Source: Beaufortia kweichowensis (lineage: Eukaryota; Chordata; Actinopteri; Cypriniformes; Gastromyzontidae). From it: 64,000 nt of DNA. Below, piece by piece: positions 47,801 to 58,060 of this stretch. Each line of letters starts with the position of its first letter. Positions within the stretch are counted from its first letter, which is position 1. The DNA lies in assembly GCA_019155185.1 (NCBI GenBank), contig CM032807.1, forward strand, positions 13,730,700 through 13,794,699, read 5' to 3'. The position numbers were made by a program, and so were the translations under genes. The notes below the pieces were generated by a model. It saw only the letters and a list, made by a program, of their open reading frames with translations, was not told the origin of the DNA and made no database searches.

Positions 47801-49299
47801 ACAACATGACACGAAAAAGCCCGGAAAGTAAATTAATTCCCTGTACTATTTCTGACGTAGTCCAAGCTCTTTGCCATGGTCATTTTGTCGCATCCAGTGT
47901 AGACAACTTCAAGCTGTTGTGGTCACCCTGTGACAACGGACATGGTGTGAGTTGTAGACATATCTGTCAAGCAGGTAACGTTATTATTGCTAACATAGTG
48001 AAATCATCAAAACATACATTAACACCGGACTTGTGTGTGTGTGTGTGTGTAGGTGATATAACAGAGGAAAGCAGACATTTGGACCAAAATGTTTCCAAAC
48101 CTAAAAAGCATTTTTGCCCGGTTTGCATTGGTTAGGGCCTACTTACACAATTATTTAAAGCATAAAACATTGTTATTTACACAGCGTAGTTTTTAATCAT
48201 ATTTTTAGGAGGGACAACCCTCAGAAGTCCCTCAACCCCCCGGGACTTATGCCTATGTCTGGGGCTATATAATGTATCCCCTCACCTTACTCCTTAACCT
48301 AACCCTCACACAGACCTTTATGTTTTTCTTTTTAGTACTATTTATACAGTGCACAGCACAAATGAGTACACCCCCATTAAAAATTTGGATTTTTATCCAT
48401 TTCTCACTGAATATGTGACTAGTTTGCTGCATTTTCACAAAAACATTTACTTTAATTAACATAAGACTGTGATCACCTAGCCAAATACATTCAATTAACA
48501 TGAGGTGTTGCAAAAATGAGTACAACAAATTTGTTAAGCACACATATGGCGTGCAACTATAAGTCGTTTTCCTTATGGGCACCTAAACATCCCCCCACAA
48601 AGTTAAAAATTACTGGTATAACATCTTTGTGGAGACATTTGGTGTGTGTTTTTAAAATCCCATTATAGTAGAAAGCAGCAGCAATAGGGTGGAGCAACAC
48701 TGCTGTACAATGCTTGAATAAATTCATACATTGCATTACAAAAGAAAAACTGGAAATCATTCAAAAAATAATTTTGATGAGGAAATAAGTGTATTTATTT
48801 AACCGTGTTTTCAGACGTTTATATTAAAAACAACCAATGACTGAAGGAACAACATGTGAAGAGTAGGGTAGCTGCAAATCATATTTCCCAGAATTTATTA
48901 TTGGCATAAATGAACTAAATGATGTAGGATTTAGTTGTGTGTTCTGCCTGACAGCAATAATTTACAGTGACAATACAAGCTGTTTTCCCTGCAGGCATTC
49001 ATTTAGTTCATTACTGGAACCTTGTGGTGGCATTATGCTAAAATACTGTTGTTGTTAATTCATTAAAATAAACATTAATTGCGTATTAACATGTAGAACA
49101 TGTGGAATATTAAACTACAACACTGTTTTGTGTAATGCACAACTATTGACTCTCTTGACAAGATAATCGTGTAATGCAGCGCATAGCTAAGATGGAATGC
49201 CAATGCCATCAGAGAATACGCATTTTAGAAATAAATTGTACCCACCTGGTGGGGGTTCCAGTTCCCTGGTTTTCTTGGGTTTTCCGTTGGAAATTTCAT
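35881..49299 (-). CDS. kcnk10: KCNK10 (TREK-2), two-pore-domain potassium channel
   Basis: Seven coding exons on the minus strand: 49299-49242, 43799-43417, 40921-40804, 38814-38654, 38286-38094, 36802-36660 and 36534-35881. They join in phase to 569 residues. The start MKFPTENPRKPGNWNP matches a known KCNK10 N-terminal isoform. TM1 and the FRALEQPFES cap helix follow. Pore 1 has TIGYG, pore 2 TVGIGDY (mammals have GFG there), and TM4 is [20 protein letters not shown]. The cytosolic tail keeps [20 protein letters not shown] and the Ser-containing regulatory segment RAHSLDMLSPE. TREK-2 carries background K+ current gated by stretch, lipids, heat, pH and G-protein signalling. An N-glycosylation site (NSSHW) sits in the cap. 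For exon 1 I chose the donor GG|GTACAA because the stronger-looking GT three bases earlier breaks the frame. Teleosts may have two copies. Confidence 0.95.
37885..37898 (-). promoter_or_regulatory. CTCF-like core motif
   Basis: Minus strand CCACCAGAGGGCAC matches the CTCF core. It lies in a kcnk10 intron and faces the motif at 3923-3936 (convergent orientation). Confidence 0.4.
38815..39700. other. kcnk10 intron, AT-rich
   Basis: Intronic sequence between the exons ending at 40804 and starting at 38814 (minus strand). This part is AT-rich with no recognised element. Confidence 0.4.
39720..39840 (-). repeat. Repeat shared with 43010-43280
   Basis: On the minus strand it reads TTATTTAAATATAG, then TTTGGTGTCTCGCGTC, then CTGGTAGTG. 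The same words stand in the same order on the + strand near 43034-43108. It directly adjoins the Myb/SANT-like fragment at 39873, which suggests both belong to one PIF/Harbinger-type element. Confidence 0.55.
39873..40031 (+). pseudogene. Myb/SANT-like (PIF/Harbinger-associated) coding fragment
   Basis: A 52-codon ORF starts WSVDGVQTFISLVAEER and continues VTRNKNVFRR. This matches the start of the Myb/SANT-like DNA-binding proteins found with fish PIF/Harbinger transposons (W..DEVQTFLSL.A.E......TRN..VF). The domain is cut short: the HGYxRT helix is degraded and a stop follows. It sits in a kcnk10 intron on the opposite strand. It is a relic, not an exon of kcnk10. Confidence 0.6.
41225..42085. 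repeat. Two copies of a ~95-bp dispersed repeat in the kcnk10 intron
   Basis: Copy A (about 41235-41332) and copy B (about 41994-42076) share ACACAGAATTGTTGG, ATCATAGCT, AAATAAAACACAGAT and AAGGACTGGA in order. Copy A holds the extra block TTGACCAATCAGAATC that is missing from copy B. Confidence 0.7.
42290..42535 (-). mobile_element. Possible LTR (Gypsy-like) fragment
   Basis: On the minus strand it has CCCTGCTCTGCTGGCTCC, TTGTTTCTTCATTAAAGAGC and then GCATTTGGATTCTCCTCTG. This resembles the 3' end of fish Ty3/Gypsy LTRs (attaaa, then gcatttggatcct). No paired LTR or internal domain is found nearby, so the call is tentative. Confidence 0.35.
43010..43280 (+). repeat. PIF/Harbinger-type repeat copy
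   Basis: Contains TATTTAAATATAGCGGG, GTTTGGTGTCTCGTGTCG and CTGGTAGTGCCA, matching the minus strand of 39720-39840. Further on it has GCCTGGAACCTCAGCCGAGG and CATGCAGTGGAAATGCACCA, words common in fish DNA-transposon debris. Confidence 0.5.
44310..44455. repeat. Common fish repeat with (TG)n runs
   Basis: The order is CTGCCCACTGCTCTGGGTG, (TG)n, TTCACGACTCGAG, (TG)n, TTCACTACTCACTGGATGGG, TTAAATGCAGAGGTC. This matches a high-copy zebrafish repeat (CTGCTCCGGGTGTG...GGATGGGTTAAATGCAGAG). Confidence 0.6.
44679..44951 (+). pseudogene. BEL/Pao retrotransposon polyprotein C-terminal relic
   Basis: One reading frame of about 90 codons, broken by two stops, encodes RWIRVSFLANEFWQRWK, then a Gln-Trp-Arg region, then HRNEWKIARVVEVY and VRELxLLVSD. 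This is the post-integrase region (DUF5641 type) of BEL/Pao elements: R.V.YLA..FW.RW, then PRNQW.LA.V. No LTR or other domain is seen around it. It lies in intron 1 of kcnk10 on the opposite strand. Confidence 0.75.
44952..46480. other. kcnk10 intron 1 segment
   Basis: Intronic. The stretch 45050-45420 is less AT-rich and ends in GGAACGCCCCCAGGAGCTCGG, which looks like retroelement or repeat sequence, but no protein similarity was recognised. The remainder is AT-rich. Confidence 0.35.
46490..46620 (+). mobile_element. tRNA-derived SINE copy
   Basis: Contains GGCTAGCACCGCAGAGGTCG then GTGGGTTTAATCACAGGG, a tRNA-like B-box region close to the one at 34016-34050, and a diverged tail ending CCACCAAATGCATAAACG. 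Confidence 0.55.
46900..46965 (-). repeat. Teleost SINE/LINE-tail repeat copy
   Basis: ATTTAGCAGACGCTTTTATC then CAAAGCAACTTACAAG, the best-preserved copy of the word also seen at 16770-16900 and 58650-58715. Confidence 0.7.
47388..47439 (-). CDS. kcnk10: Candidate alternative first coding exon of kcnk10
   Basis: On the minus strand an ATG at 47439 opens 17 codons (MHASVGCGRLTHVSRSE) plus one base and ends in a strong donor (GAAG|GTAAGAT). The phase (1) is exactly what exon 2 at 43799 needs. Mammalian KCNK10 uses several alternative first exons with short distinct N-termini. The peptide does not match a KCNK10 isoform I recall, so it is inferred from phase, donor strength and position only. 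Confidence 0.5.
47785..47902. repeat. Fold-back repeat
   Basis: CTATACTGGATGCGGCA (47785-47801) and TTGTCGCATCCAGTGTAG (47885-47902) are imperfect inverted repeats about 83 bp apart. They could be the ends of a small MITE or an internal hairpin of a larger repeat. No target duplication was identified. Confidence 0.5.
48345..48770. mobile_element. Tc1/mariner-like terminus and remnant
   Basis: TACAGTGCACAGCACAAATG then AGTACACCCCC begins with TA and CAGTG, as in fish Tc1-like terminal repeats. A second GAGTACA follows near 48517. No transposase frame survives and the right terminus was not found, so the end coordinate is a guess. Confidence 0.4.
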
Positions 49300-49800
49300 T
49301 TTGAACTGCAATTTAATTCCTGAAATGAACACGTATGTTTTAAAATGTAAAGAAGGGTTTCAGTGAGTCTATGGAATTATGCAGCGAATGCCCGTTGACG
49401 CATTGCTTTCAAACGAGACAGGGAGGTAAACGAGCGCAAGCATGAAAACATCTTCATCTTCAGGTGTTTGTTTTGCGGCTTACGGTTAAAAGAATGGAAA
49501 CGATACCAGACTAGCATGATTCTGCCTCTGCCTTTTCATGGTAAGAGTGCCAGACTCCCAGATCACTCCGCCTTTTCGCCAGTTGCACCATTTTCCACGC
49601 GTCACCCTTTGTGTGAGAAGTAAACAGTGAGGGTGCAGTGGTCCACGCGCTGCTGGGCGCATCATTGGAGCGCTCCACAAAACGGCCACATCTCTTAAAA
49701 CGTTTTTTAGCGCCGCATTATAGAGACACAGCGGATAGGGCTCCAGCTATAGCTCTCCTTCTTTTCAATCTCACCCGCCTGCCGCACTGTTGAACCAAGA
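49300..49800 (-). promoter_or_regulatory. kcnk10: kcnk10 5' UTR and promoter region
   Basis: Upstream of the kcnk10 start codon the sequence becomes CpG-rich, for example around 49380-49440 and 49570-49720 (CCACGCGTCACC, CCACGCGCTGCTGGGCGC, GCGCCGC). This is consistent with a CpG-type promoter. No TATA box is obvious. Confidence 0.45.
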
Positions 49801-51030
49801 TTGATTCTGTGTCATGCGAAGTTCACCTATAAGAGCAGGATTCGTGTTACGCAGTCTGCATCTTTTAAGATGCAAAGGACATTTGATGCAGACATTGATA
49901 GCAGACAGATTATTCTGTTTTGGACTTGATTTTGAAAATAAGTTTTATCTTGTTTTTTCCTTCAAAAAATTAAATGAACGGAAAACAATACAGCAGACAG
50001 GAAATGCGGCAAAACACAGAGGGTGCCAGCATCACAGCATTGAACGCAACACAAAAGTGATCCCCTTACCTAATGAATAATCAGTGTATTTACGAGCTGG
50101 TGGCATATTTAACCTTCTGTTATTGTTTAAGACATTATGGTAAAATCAAGCCAATAAAACCATAATGACCATTTGTAGTTTTTATAGAATAAGATGCACG
50201 TTAAAAGTGTAATATGCTATTGTGACTATATATAAATCAAATTTCGCCAACAGGGAAACATCACACTGTTTGTTGGATTAGTGTGGATTAGCCTTAAAAA
50301 GCTTTCAAAATAAACCATTTCACCATTTTTCTACCCTAATTTATTTTTTTGGTTTTTGTTACCATGGTAACATGGTATGGATTAGTATGCTGATGTAATA
50401 CAATATTTCTTCTTCTGGAAAGTTTCTGATATGAACATATTTTCTCTTTATTGTATGATAGTAGCAGAATTCCATGAGGAAGTCAATTTCAGATTTCATT
50501 TGTCAGTTTTAGGCCGATAAGCATGCAGGTGGAAATTCAATGCACAGTGCCTTCAGTATGGAATTGATGTTGGGCTGCTAAATTATTCAAAAATAATGCA
50601 CACCTGAAGATTATGTTTTTAATAATTCAAAAGAGCAAATAATTATTATTATGCAATGGTTACCACATCACAAGACATTGTTTAAATGTAATGCCCTTTA
50701 TAGTCAGAATATTGATCTTAATATTCACAAGTAGGTGTATCAATATTTATTTATTTATTTATTTAATATTATCGGCATGAAGTTAAAAAACAACAAATAG
50801 GCTAGCAATGTTTATCACTTTATTCTGTAATTTACAGACACATGAATTGCACGTTTTTCACATTTGAAAAACCCATGTGAAACGTAACACTTTTATGATA
50901 ATTCCATGTAAATTCCTACGTGAAACCCATGGAATCACATGTAAAAGGTGTGGTGACATGTTGTCCACATGTGAATAAATTCATCACATGTCATCACACG
51001 TCATCACACATTTAACATGTAGAGAGAGTT
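49801..51030. other. Spacer with a CACATG-rich fold-back region
   Basis: Gene-free. The segment 50845-51020 is dense in CACATGTGA, ACATGT and TCACATG words on both strands and can fold back on itself. It immediately precedes the transposase relic. Confidence 0.45.
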
Positions 51031-51046
51031 GGGTCATAGATTGGGT

Positions 51047-51325
51047 ATGGTGGGGATGTCTCCTCATGACTTTTGTGTTAGCACTTTTTGAGGGTTCCAT
51101 AAGTGACAGGGTGGTTTTTCATCAATCATGGTTTACGTTACTCTTAACGCCTGACATGGCCATCATGGTAGACAAGGGATTCTTGATGCATGACCTCGTA
51201 CCTGGGACTGTTCATTGTCCTGCGTTCCTCTCCAAGAGGTCCCAAATGTCAGAGGTGGATGTTTTGAAGACGTCCATTGCCCATTTGAGGGTGCACGTCG
51301 AAAGCATAATCAGAAAAGTTAAAAT
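51047..51325 (+). pseudogene. PIF/Harbinger-like DDE transposase relic
   Basis: A frame starting MVGMSPHDF is followed, after a one-base shift near 51091, by FEGSISDRVV, then MAIMVDKGFLMHDL, PAFLSKRSQMSE and AHLRVHVESIIRKVK. These are the ordered motifs of DDE_Tnp_4 transposases (G..SDR, VDKGF, PPF, R.HVER....K). The Asp of SDR and of VDKGF and the Glu of HVE are kept, while the Arg after it is Ser. The N-terminal half is missing and the frame is shifted, so it is dead. Confidence 0.75.
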
Positions 51326-53278
51326 TCAGACATTTGTGATCCAGTCTGTGAAAACTAGGCTAAAGTCTAAAAATCTAATTCTGAGATAATAAGCATCAAA
51401 GTTTGATTTAACCTATTAATTTCATTATAATTTCAATCTTTGACATAACACTACTCAGACAATATTAAAGATATCAATGTTAAATACTCACAGAATATTA
51501 TTTACATTTCATAGAATGATGTAGTAAACAAAAAAATCACAAAAAAATGACTTTAGCTGGGTTTCTACTGCCCAAAGTGACGTAGCTCTGAAGGGTCGAA
51601 GATTAACCCGACTGGAGACGTCCCCGTCCAAGAGCATCAGGTTGAACTACAAATCCACAGTGGTTGACACCTTTCATTTGGCAATATTCCTAGATAGCAT
51701 CTGCATTATAGCTGCCGTCTGGTGGGTCACTTGCAGTATTTAGTTCTCTCGAACCTGGCAGATCTCCCTAAAACGCCAGGCAGTTAATCTAAGCCTCCTT
51801 AGCTGATGCCATTCAGTACATGAACTTTGGTCTCTGGTAGCACATTCAAATTTGTATGCAATGTCCCAGGTGACCTTCAGACTCCTATGGTGTAGCTGTT
51901 GTGGTTCAGTACAGACAAATATGCAACTGGATGGCTGTAGGCAGTCATTCTGAAGAGGCACAAAAAGATGTGGTGTGGCGGCATGGAAGGACAGTTATCA
52001 TGCTAGTAACTTTCCCTGTAATTTCTATCCACAGTATGTTGCACATTATGCATGGCATAAAAGTTAATAATAGAGGACCCTTGTGTGAACATTTTCCAAT
52101 TGATTTCAATTCAACAGTGTTTTTTTCTTCAAAGCAGAATGCATGCTTGTATAATCGATGTGCCATAGTACTTTTAATCAAAAGGGGAGGAAAAAAGATA
52201 AAATATTTTATTATACAGATTTGGTTGATCGTACTGAAATCATACTGTACTCTGAAATTTGATATTGTTATCCCTACTCATCTAAAGGACAGATAAATCA
52301 GGCAAATCTCCACTCAGGCCTTCATATAGTGTGCTCCTGTGTAGAATATAAAACTTTCATGAGTGGAAAGTGGCATGTCCTCAGAGGTATTTTAATTCAA
52401 ACATGCAACATATTGTATTAAATCTACAATATTCAGCTGTTACCTTACACCCTCTGTTGTTGCTCTACACTTTGGTTTAGCAGACAGCACATGCATCTTA
52501 TCTATAGGGCCTGGCTTTATACCCTATCAAGTTAATCAGGATACAGTTAGAAGTTAAATGTATTTAGAAAATATAGCCAACATGTCTATAATTTTAGTGC
52601 AAGGGAGGGACTACTAATGTGCTGACTGCAACAACAGTAATTTATTTTATTATTACATCTTATATTTATCAAATTTTTGGCTTAGTCACTGTTTAACCAT
52701 TTATTTAATACATAATCTTGTTTTTAAAATATTTTTCATATCTAATATTTTATATAAACAAACAAATGTCATGTAGGATATATGTCGGTTTACATTATGT
52801 TGTATATGCAAACTGCATTAGATCAAATCCCTAATCGTTATTTGAAACATTAAGCCTAATACCTTTAACACAAAATTGTATTTTGAAATCGTAATTGTAT
52901 TTTTGAAACCATTGTAGGTTACTCGTGTAACCCTGGTTCCCTAAGATATTTTCCCTGAGATTTTTCACGAGCATTTAAACTGGAAGTGGATTCAAGTGAG
53001 GTGGGAGCAGGTACAGTCCTTATTCAGGAGGATGCTGCGGGAATTGATCACCCGGTATGTTATTATTTCAAAGAAATTTATGAAATCGCAGCAACATTAT
53101 AGCACAATCGAAAAAGAAGGGATTCCACTGGAGGGCGCTCTCTGCATCTTTAATTACTCACGGTCGTTTGTGTGTTTGATACTGTGTTAGCGCTGGTGAA
53201 TATGTGATTTATGTTCCACCATGCAGAGTGCTGTTAGCCAGCTTTGGTTGTGATAGCCTTATTTCTACAACATCATGT
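51326..53278. other. Spacer, probably further transposon debris
   Basis: 51540-51960 is less AT-rich than its surroundings but no protein match was recognised. Near 52914-52960 GTTACTCGTGTAACCCTGG then TTCCCTAAGA resembles a common fish DNA-transposon end. No gene is supported. Confidence 0.35.
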
Positions 53279-53286
53279 CCTGCTGA

Positions 53287-53976
53287 CAGGGGCGTAGCAA
53301 TCTTTTCAAAAGTGCGGGGGATGGATGTGGTTTGTTTGTTAACAATAAAAACGATGAATACAATGACAGAAGGGTACAAAAGGTATAACATACAAGATAT
53401 AAAAAGCTTCCCATTTAAATGAGTGATACTAGAAAAGTATAAAAACACACTCGGAACACACAGAAAACAAGTCAAAACTCTGTTGTGAAAATACACAACA
53501 GTAGACTTGCTAAAGAATCAGAATCAGAAATACTTTAATAATCCCAGGGGGAAATTATTTTTGTTACAAACTCCAGATATACAAACAACATATATTAAGA
53601 ACAAAACATAAACAGAACATCTTCCCAAACACATATCAAGCTTATTTAAACCTCGAAAGCATAAACACTCATTCAAAGTACCTGGAAAAGGAAGATGTAA
53701 ATAACCATAACCATAACCTCCTCAGCACGAGCTGACCGAGAAATCTAACACACCAAGAGAGGCGGGACTTAAGGCAGAACAGCCAATCATCAGCCGGTGT
53801 CATGTTTGAGAGGGAGGGGAGAGGAGGCAGACACAGAGCGGCCAGAGAAACGGAGGAGCGACTGCTGGAAGGCGTTTGTGCAAAACTGCGGAAAAACTGC
53901 AGAAAAAGTGTGGGTGTTGAACCCTCTCATTGGGAAAAGTGTGGGTGTTTTATCCCCCACGGGTGCGACGCCCCTG
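53287..53976. mobile_element. Non-autonomous hAT element with intact target duplication
   Basis: The left end CAGGGGCGTAGCA and the right end (reverse complement CAGGGGCGTCGCA) are inverted repeats with one mismatch in 13. The flanks are identical 8-mers, CCTGCTGA, at 53279-53286 and 53977-53984. An 8-bp target duplication is the hAT signature. The 690-bp interior has no transposase. It carries another repeat word (AATCAGAATCAGAAATACTT, near 53518) and a GC-rich GA-heavy part near 53810-53930. Confidence 0.88.
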
Positions 53977-56178
53977 CCTGCTGACCATGTTTGTAACTTC
54001 TTAACTATCTTGGGAAGAGGTGAGTGCCTTTTTTCTTTTTGTAGGCCAACAGGCCACTATCTTTTCTCCTGGTGTTTTTTTTGTGCAGATAATTGATTAT
54101 TGATTTTTGAATTGATTTTTTTGTCAATTATTCATAGGGAAGTTAGTTTCTGTTAGTTTCTGTTTGTTTGTTGTTTTAGCATGATTATTTGTTTCTTTCG
54201 TTTTCATGATTTATTTTTTTTGTTCACCACAAATTGTATCACAACAAAAAAATGAACAAGAGAAAACTTAAGAAAATAAAAATAAGTAATTACGAAGTCA
54301 TCATTGTTGTGTCATTTATGTTGCGAGCCTGACCTATACCAGGGATCGTACCACAGAGATTCTGTGAGCTTAAGTTTATCAAAGTTTAGCTGAAATATGT
54401 GATATTATTGAATAATGCTCGTAAACAACCTTTTAAATAGTAGCCTCATTGTCCCATACGTCCCTTGAGAATTTCACTGTACAATGCAAACTCTTCTTGC
54501 AAGTTTAGCCTCATCACTCACATGAAGGTGCTTGACAGCCAATGAATTGGAAAATGTGTAAAGTTTAATTAGTTGTTGTTCAGTAAATTTTATTAAAGTT
54601 ATTTATTTGTTTCATTGTTTATCATAGTGTCAATAGTGTCATAGTGTATTGGTTTAATAGCAGTTGTTTTGTTTATATAAATGCACATTTTCATCATTCA
54701 TGCTTGTCTGATTATGGATGGACTACAAGTTGCTGCCAAGTGACCCAATTTGTTTTCCTGAGACTGAGATCATAATACTATTCTGTTATTAATTTTTTGA
54801 CAGCCTTTAGCTGCATCCATTTGGATAAAACTTTCAGATATAATTTGACAGTTGACAATTTGAGGTGAATGGTTAAAGAAAGTTAACATATTAATATTGC
54901 TGATATTGCTGATTGCTTCTGTTTATATATTGTTTATGTAATTATATAATTGTTTTCTTGATTAAATATTGCTATGCAACACAGACACAAAATTTTCACC
55001 TACCACTCTTTATGTCTTCCACATCTAGCCAGCTGCCACTAGATGGGGCTCCAACCAATGCAAACACTCTCACACTATAACGTGACATCTCTGGTCATGT
55101 GATTATGCACATCAGTGGATAAAAATGGTTGTTTTCCCTAAGCAAGTGTGGCATTTTCAGAAGTTGAAGACTTTACAATAATACAAGACATTTATGTTCA
55201 AGTGAATTTTCCCACTGTTGTGCTAATGTGAATCCCCTAAAGTTAAAGTTTACTAAGAATTGGACAATTTTATGTGGACCTTGTGTCATACACACACTGC
55301 TTCTGCATATGACCCGTACATTACCAACCAAACTCTAGTATACTTTACTGTTTACTGTGAATACTAGTTTATACAGTTTATTATAGTGAATACTAAACTA
55401 TACTACAGTATTTTATTCATATGGGTGACCTGACTGATTGCATACTCATTACTGTTTTTTCTGTTTATTTTAAAACTATAAATTATACATGTTACAAAAA
55501 TACCCAGTGAATGTCAAATAATTTAATAAATTTATGTAGAATTAGTGAAGATAAAATGTGGCCCGCTTTACCTAAAACCCAATGGCCCAGGATTTGTGTC
55601 ATGCTAAAGATTGGAAATCTCCATAACTCAGTCAGCCTTCTCATCATCACATATGACTGAGTAATGTTATGTCTACATCAATGCTATACCTACAAATCAG
55701 GAGCACATGAGATATGACAGTGTGGTGGAGTATTATAAATTACCCATGAATGAGAACGTTGCACTTTATTAGCATCTTTATATTTTATTGATTATATAAA
55801 CTCACAATTTTGCAGGGAGATTTTCTGACTTTTTAGCAGTCCGAAATGTGCTTGTTTGCTTTTTTATGCTTTGTAGTGTTTACAGTTCATCTTGGTGATT
55901 CACAAAAATTCACAGCCTGGTGGATGTAATACTGAATGTTTATATATAAATAAATATATAAATAAAACATTAATTTTTGGGATTGGTTGTAGATTGATAC
56001 AGTACAACTTAGTTTAATATTCTGCAGTAGATAAGAATTGAGAAGTGATTCATGTCTTCATTTCCAATTATTAAAACCATATGGGGGATGCAGGCTAGAG
56101 ATAATCAACACTATAAATCTCAGCAAAATAAACAGTCAAATCTTCAGAAAATAAAATCTCCACACATTAATACTGCTG

Positions 56179-56181
<3 letters not shown>

Positions 56182-56219
<38 letters not shown>
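56182..56219 (+). repeat. (CA)n microsatellite
   Basis: About 18 CA units. Confidence 0.95.
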
Positions 56220-56220
<1 letters not shown>

Positions 56221-56331
56221 TAGACATTCCATAGACATAATGACTTTTATACTGTACAAACACTCTATAATGTATAACGTAACCCTCACCCTACCCATAA
56301 ACCTTATCCTCAGCATATCTTTTTGCATTAT

Positions 56332-56447
<116 letters not shown>

Positions 56448-57650
56448 CCGTTCGAGGAGAAGGTCTGGATTGATTACAGTGATGATTAACAGGGTATATG
56501 GTTTTCATTAAGAATGTGATTTATCACAGATCATGGGACTGAATAATGGTAATGGTCTGCTCTTCCTCATATCTCTCTCTGCACATGAAAATCCAATGAT
56601 TTACTGTGTTTCACTTCCTGTTCCATGTACTTTTCAATCCAAGCCATCTTTTTTCTTTCTTTCTTGCTTTCTTTCTTTTTGTTTAATTTCTGTTCCACAC
56701 CATGTCACCAAATATATTATAATGATTTGTATCTGCAAAAAGTGAATTTTGTCAATATTTGGGAATATACAACTGCATGCAAATAGACCTTAGATAACAC
56801 ATAGGAAAATTATTATCTCTCTTTTTTAAACTTTATATTAAGTATGTTTTCTTAATTGGCTATAAGATGTTCTTTTAATCGCAGATGTCCATATGATGTC
56901 ACTCTTCCAGCTAGTGTTGGATGCTTTATTATACATGTCTGTGATCAGAGCCACTTTAACATTTACATTCTTGGCAAATAAATCTCCCCTTATTATGTTA
57001 TAGGTCACAGTTCTATTTCAGTTGGAATGTAATTCCTATACTCCCATTTTACTCTGGACATTATGATGTTTGTTGAGGGCTCCTCCTGTACTGTCCGGTT
57101 AGAAGACACACTGGATGTACTTTAAACACAGTCATACACAAACATACACTAAAGTTTTAATTTAATTATGAGATAAAGAGCGACAAAGTAGTCAAAGAAA
57201 GATGAAAATAGGCTATGTGTGTTTATTGGTATAAATTATAGATTATATGATAGACAGTAGACCTACACAAGTTTTAATTTAAGATACTGGAAATTATTAT
57301 TTATTATATTATGTATATTTATTATATAATTGTATGATAAAATACTGAAATGAATTAATTTATTGGCACTATGTTTTATTGTTTTGCACAAACCGATATT
57401 TGAAGTTGGCTTCCTAAACATTGATTTCAATTTTTGACACAGCCTTACTCAATATTAATATGAAATGTTATTTCACACGTTACTTTAACTTTCATAACAT
57501 TATGTAGAATTGTTTTATGTAGAAACTGTAAACCACAAAAAAATAGTATAGAGTAGTTTTCACAAACAGGGTTACATGCATATGTACATATACAAATGTT
57601 CAAATATGTACATATTTATCAGCAACAACAAAGCTGAGACAGGGAAGTAG

Positions 57651-58060
57651 GGTTTGCTATCCTTGTCTTACTGATTTCAGGGCAGCAGAGGATGAGTGTT
57701 GACTCTTAATCAGGCCAGGGTGTACACTGTACAGTATGTAGTAACAATCAGGGAGACGACACGAATCAGTCAACATGAAGATCACCAGCTCACGGCTCAT
57801 CCATGCATACGGTAAACAAGAGGCACAATACAAAGGAAGAGATGACGTGAAAACGAGAGCTGGAAGGAAATGAAGTCGGAGTACCCAGAAATAATGTGCA
57901 TTGGAGAATTTTTGCCTCCGGCATTGCGCGCTCAGCCCGTGTCCGTATCATTAGCGTATTTATAATTCAAATGTATGCCTTTAATAATTTACGCGCGCTG
58001 CTTTTCAAAGACTGGAGCTCGAGCTTATGTACAGAATGATGAAAGGAAGTAACTTTACAA
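57651..58060. promoter_or_regulatory. Candidate conserved element upstream of meis2
   Basis: This stretch differs from the AT-rich surroundings. It has balanced base composition, few repeats, and includes GCCTTTAATAATTTACGCGC and TTTTCAAAGACTGGAGCTCG. It lies about 2.7-3 kb upstream of the meis2 start. MEIS2 is known to be ringed by conserved non-coding enhancers. The call rests on texture only. Confidence 0.25.

Noticed and set aside
49246..49299. kcnk10 exon 1 ending at the stronger-looking donor at 49245
   Set aside because: It would leave phase 0, while exon 2 needs phase 1. The alternative GT at 49241 restores the frame and gives the expected NWNPHQV-VPV join.
51740..51961. A 73-codon minus strand ORF with a phrase like KVTWDIAYKFEC
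   Set aside because: It hints at coding texture, but I could not match it to any family, and the surroundings are transposon debris.
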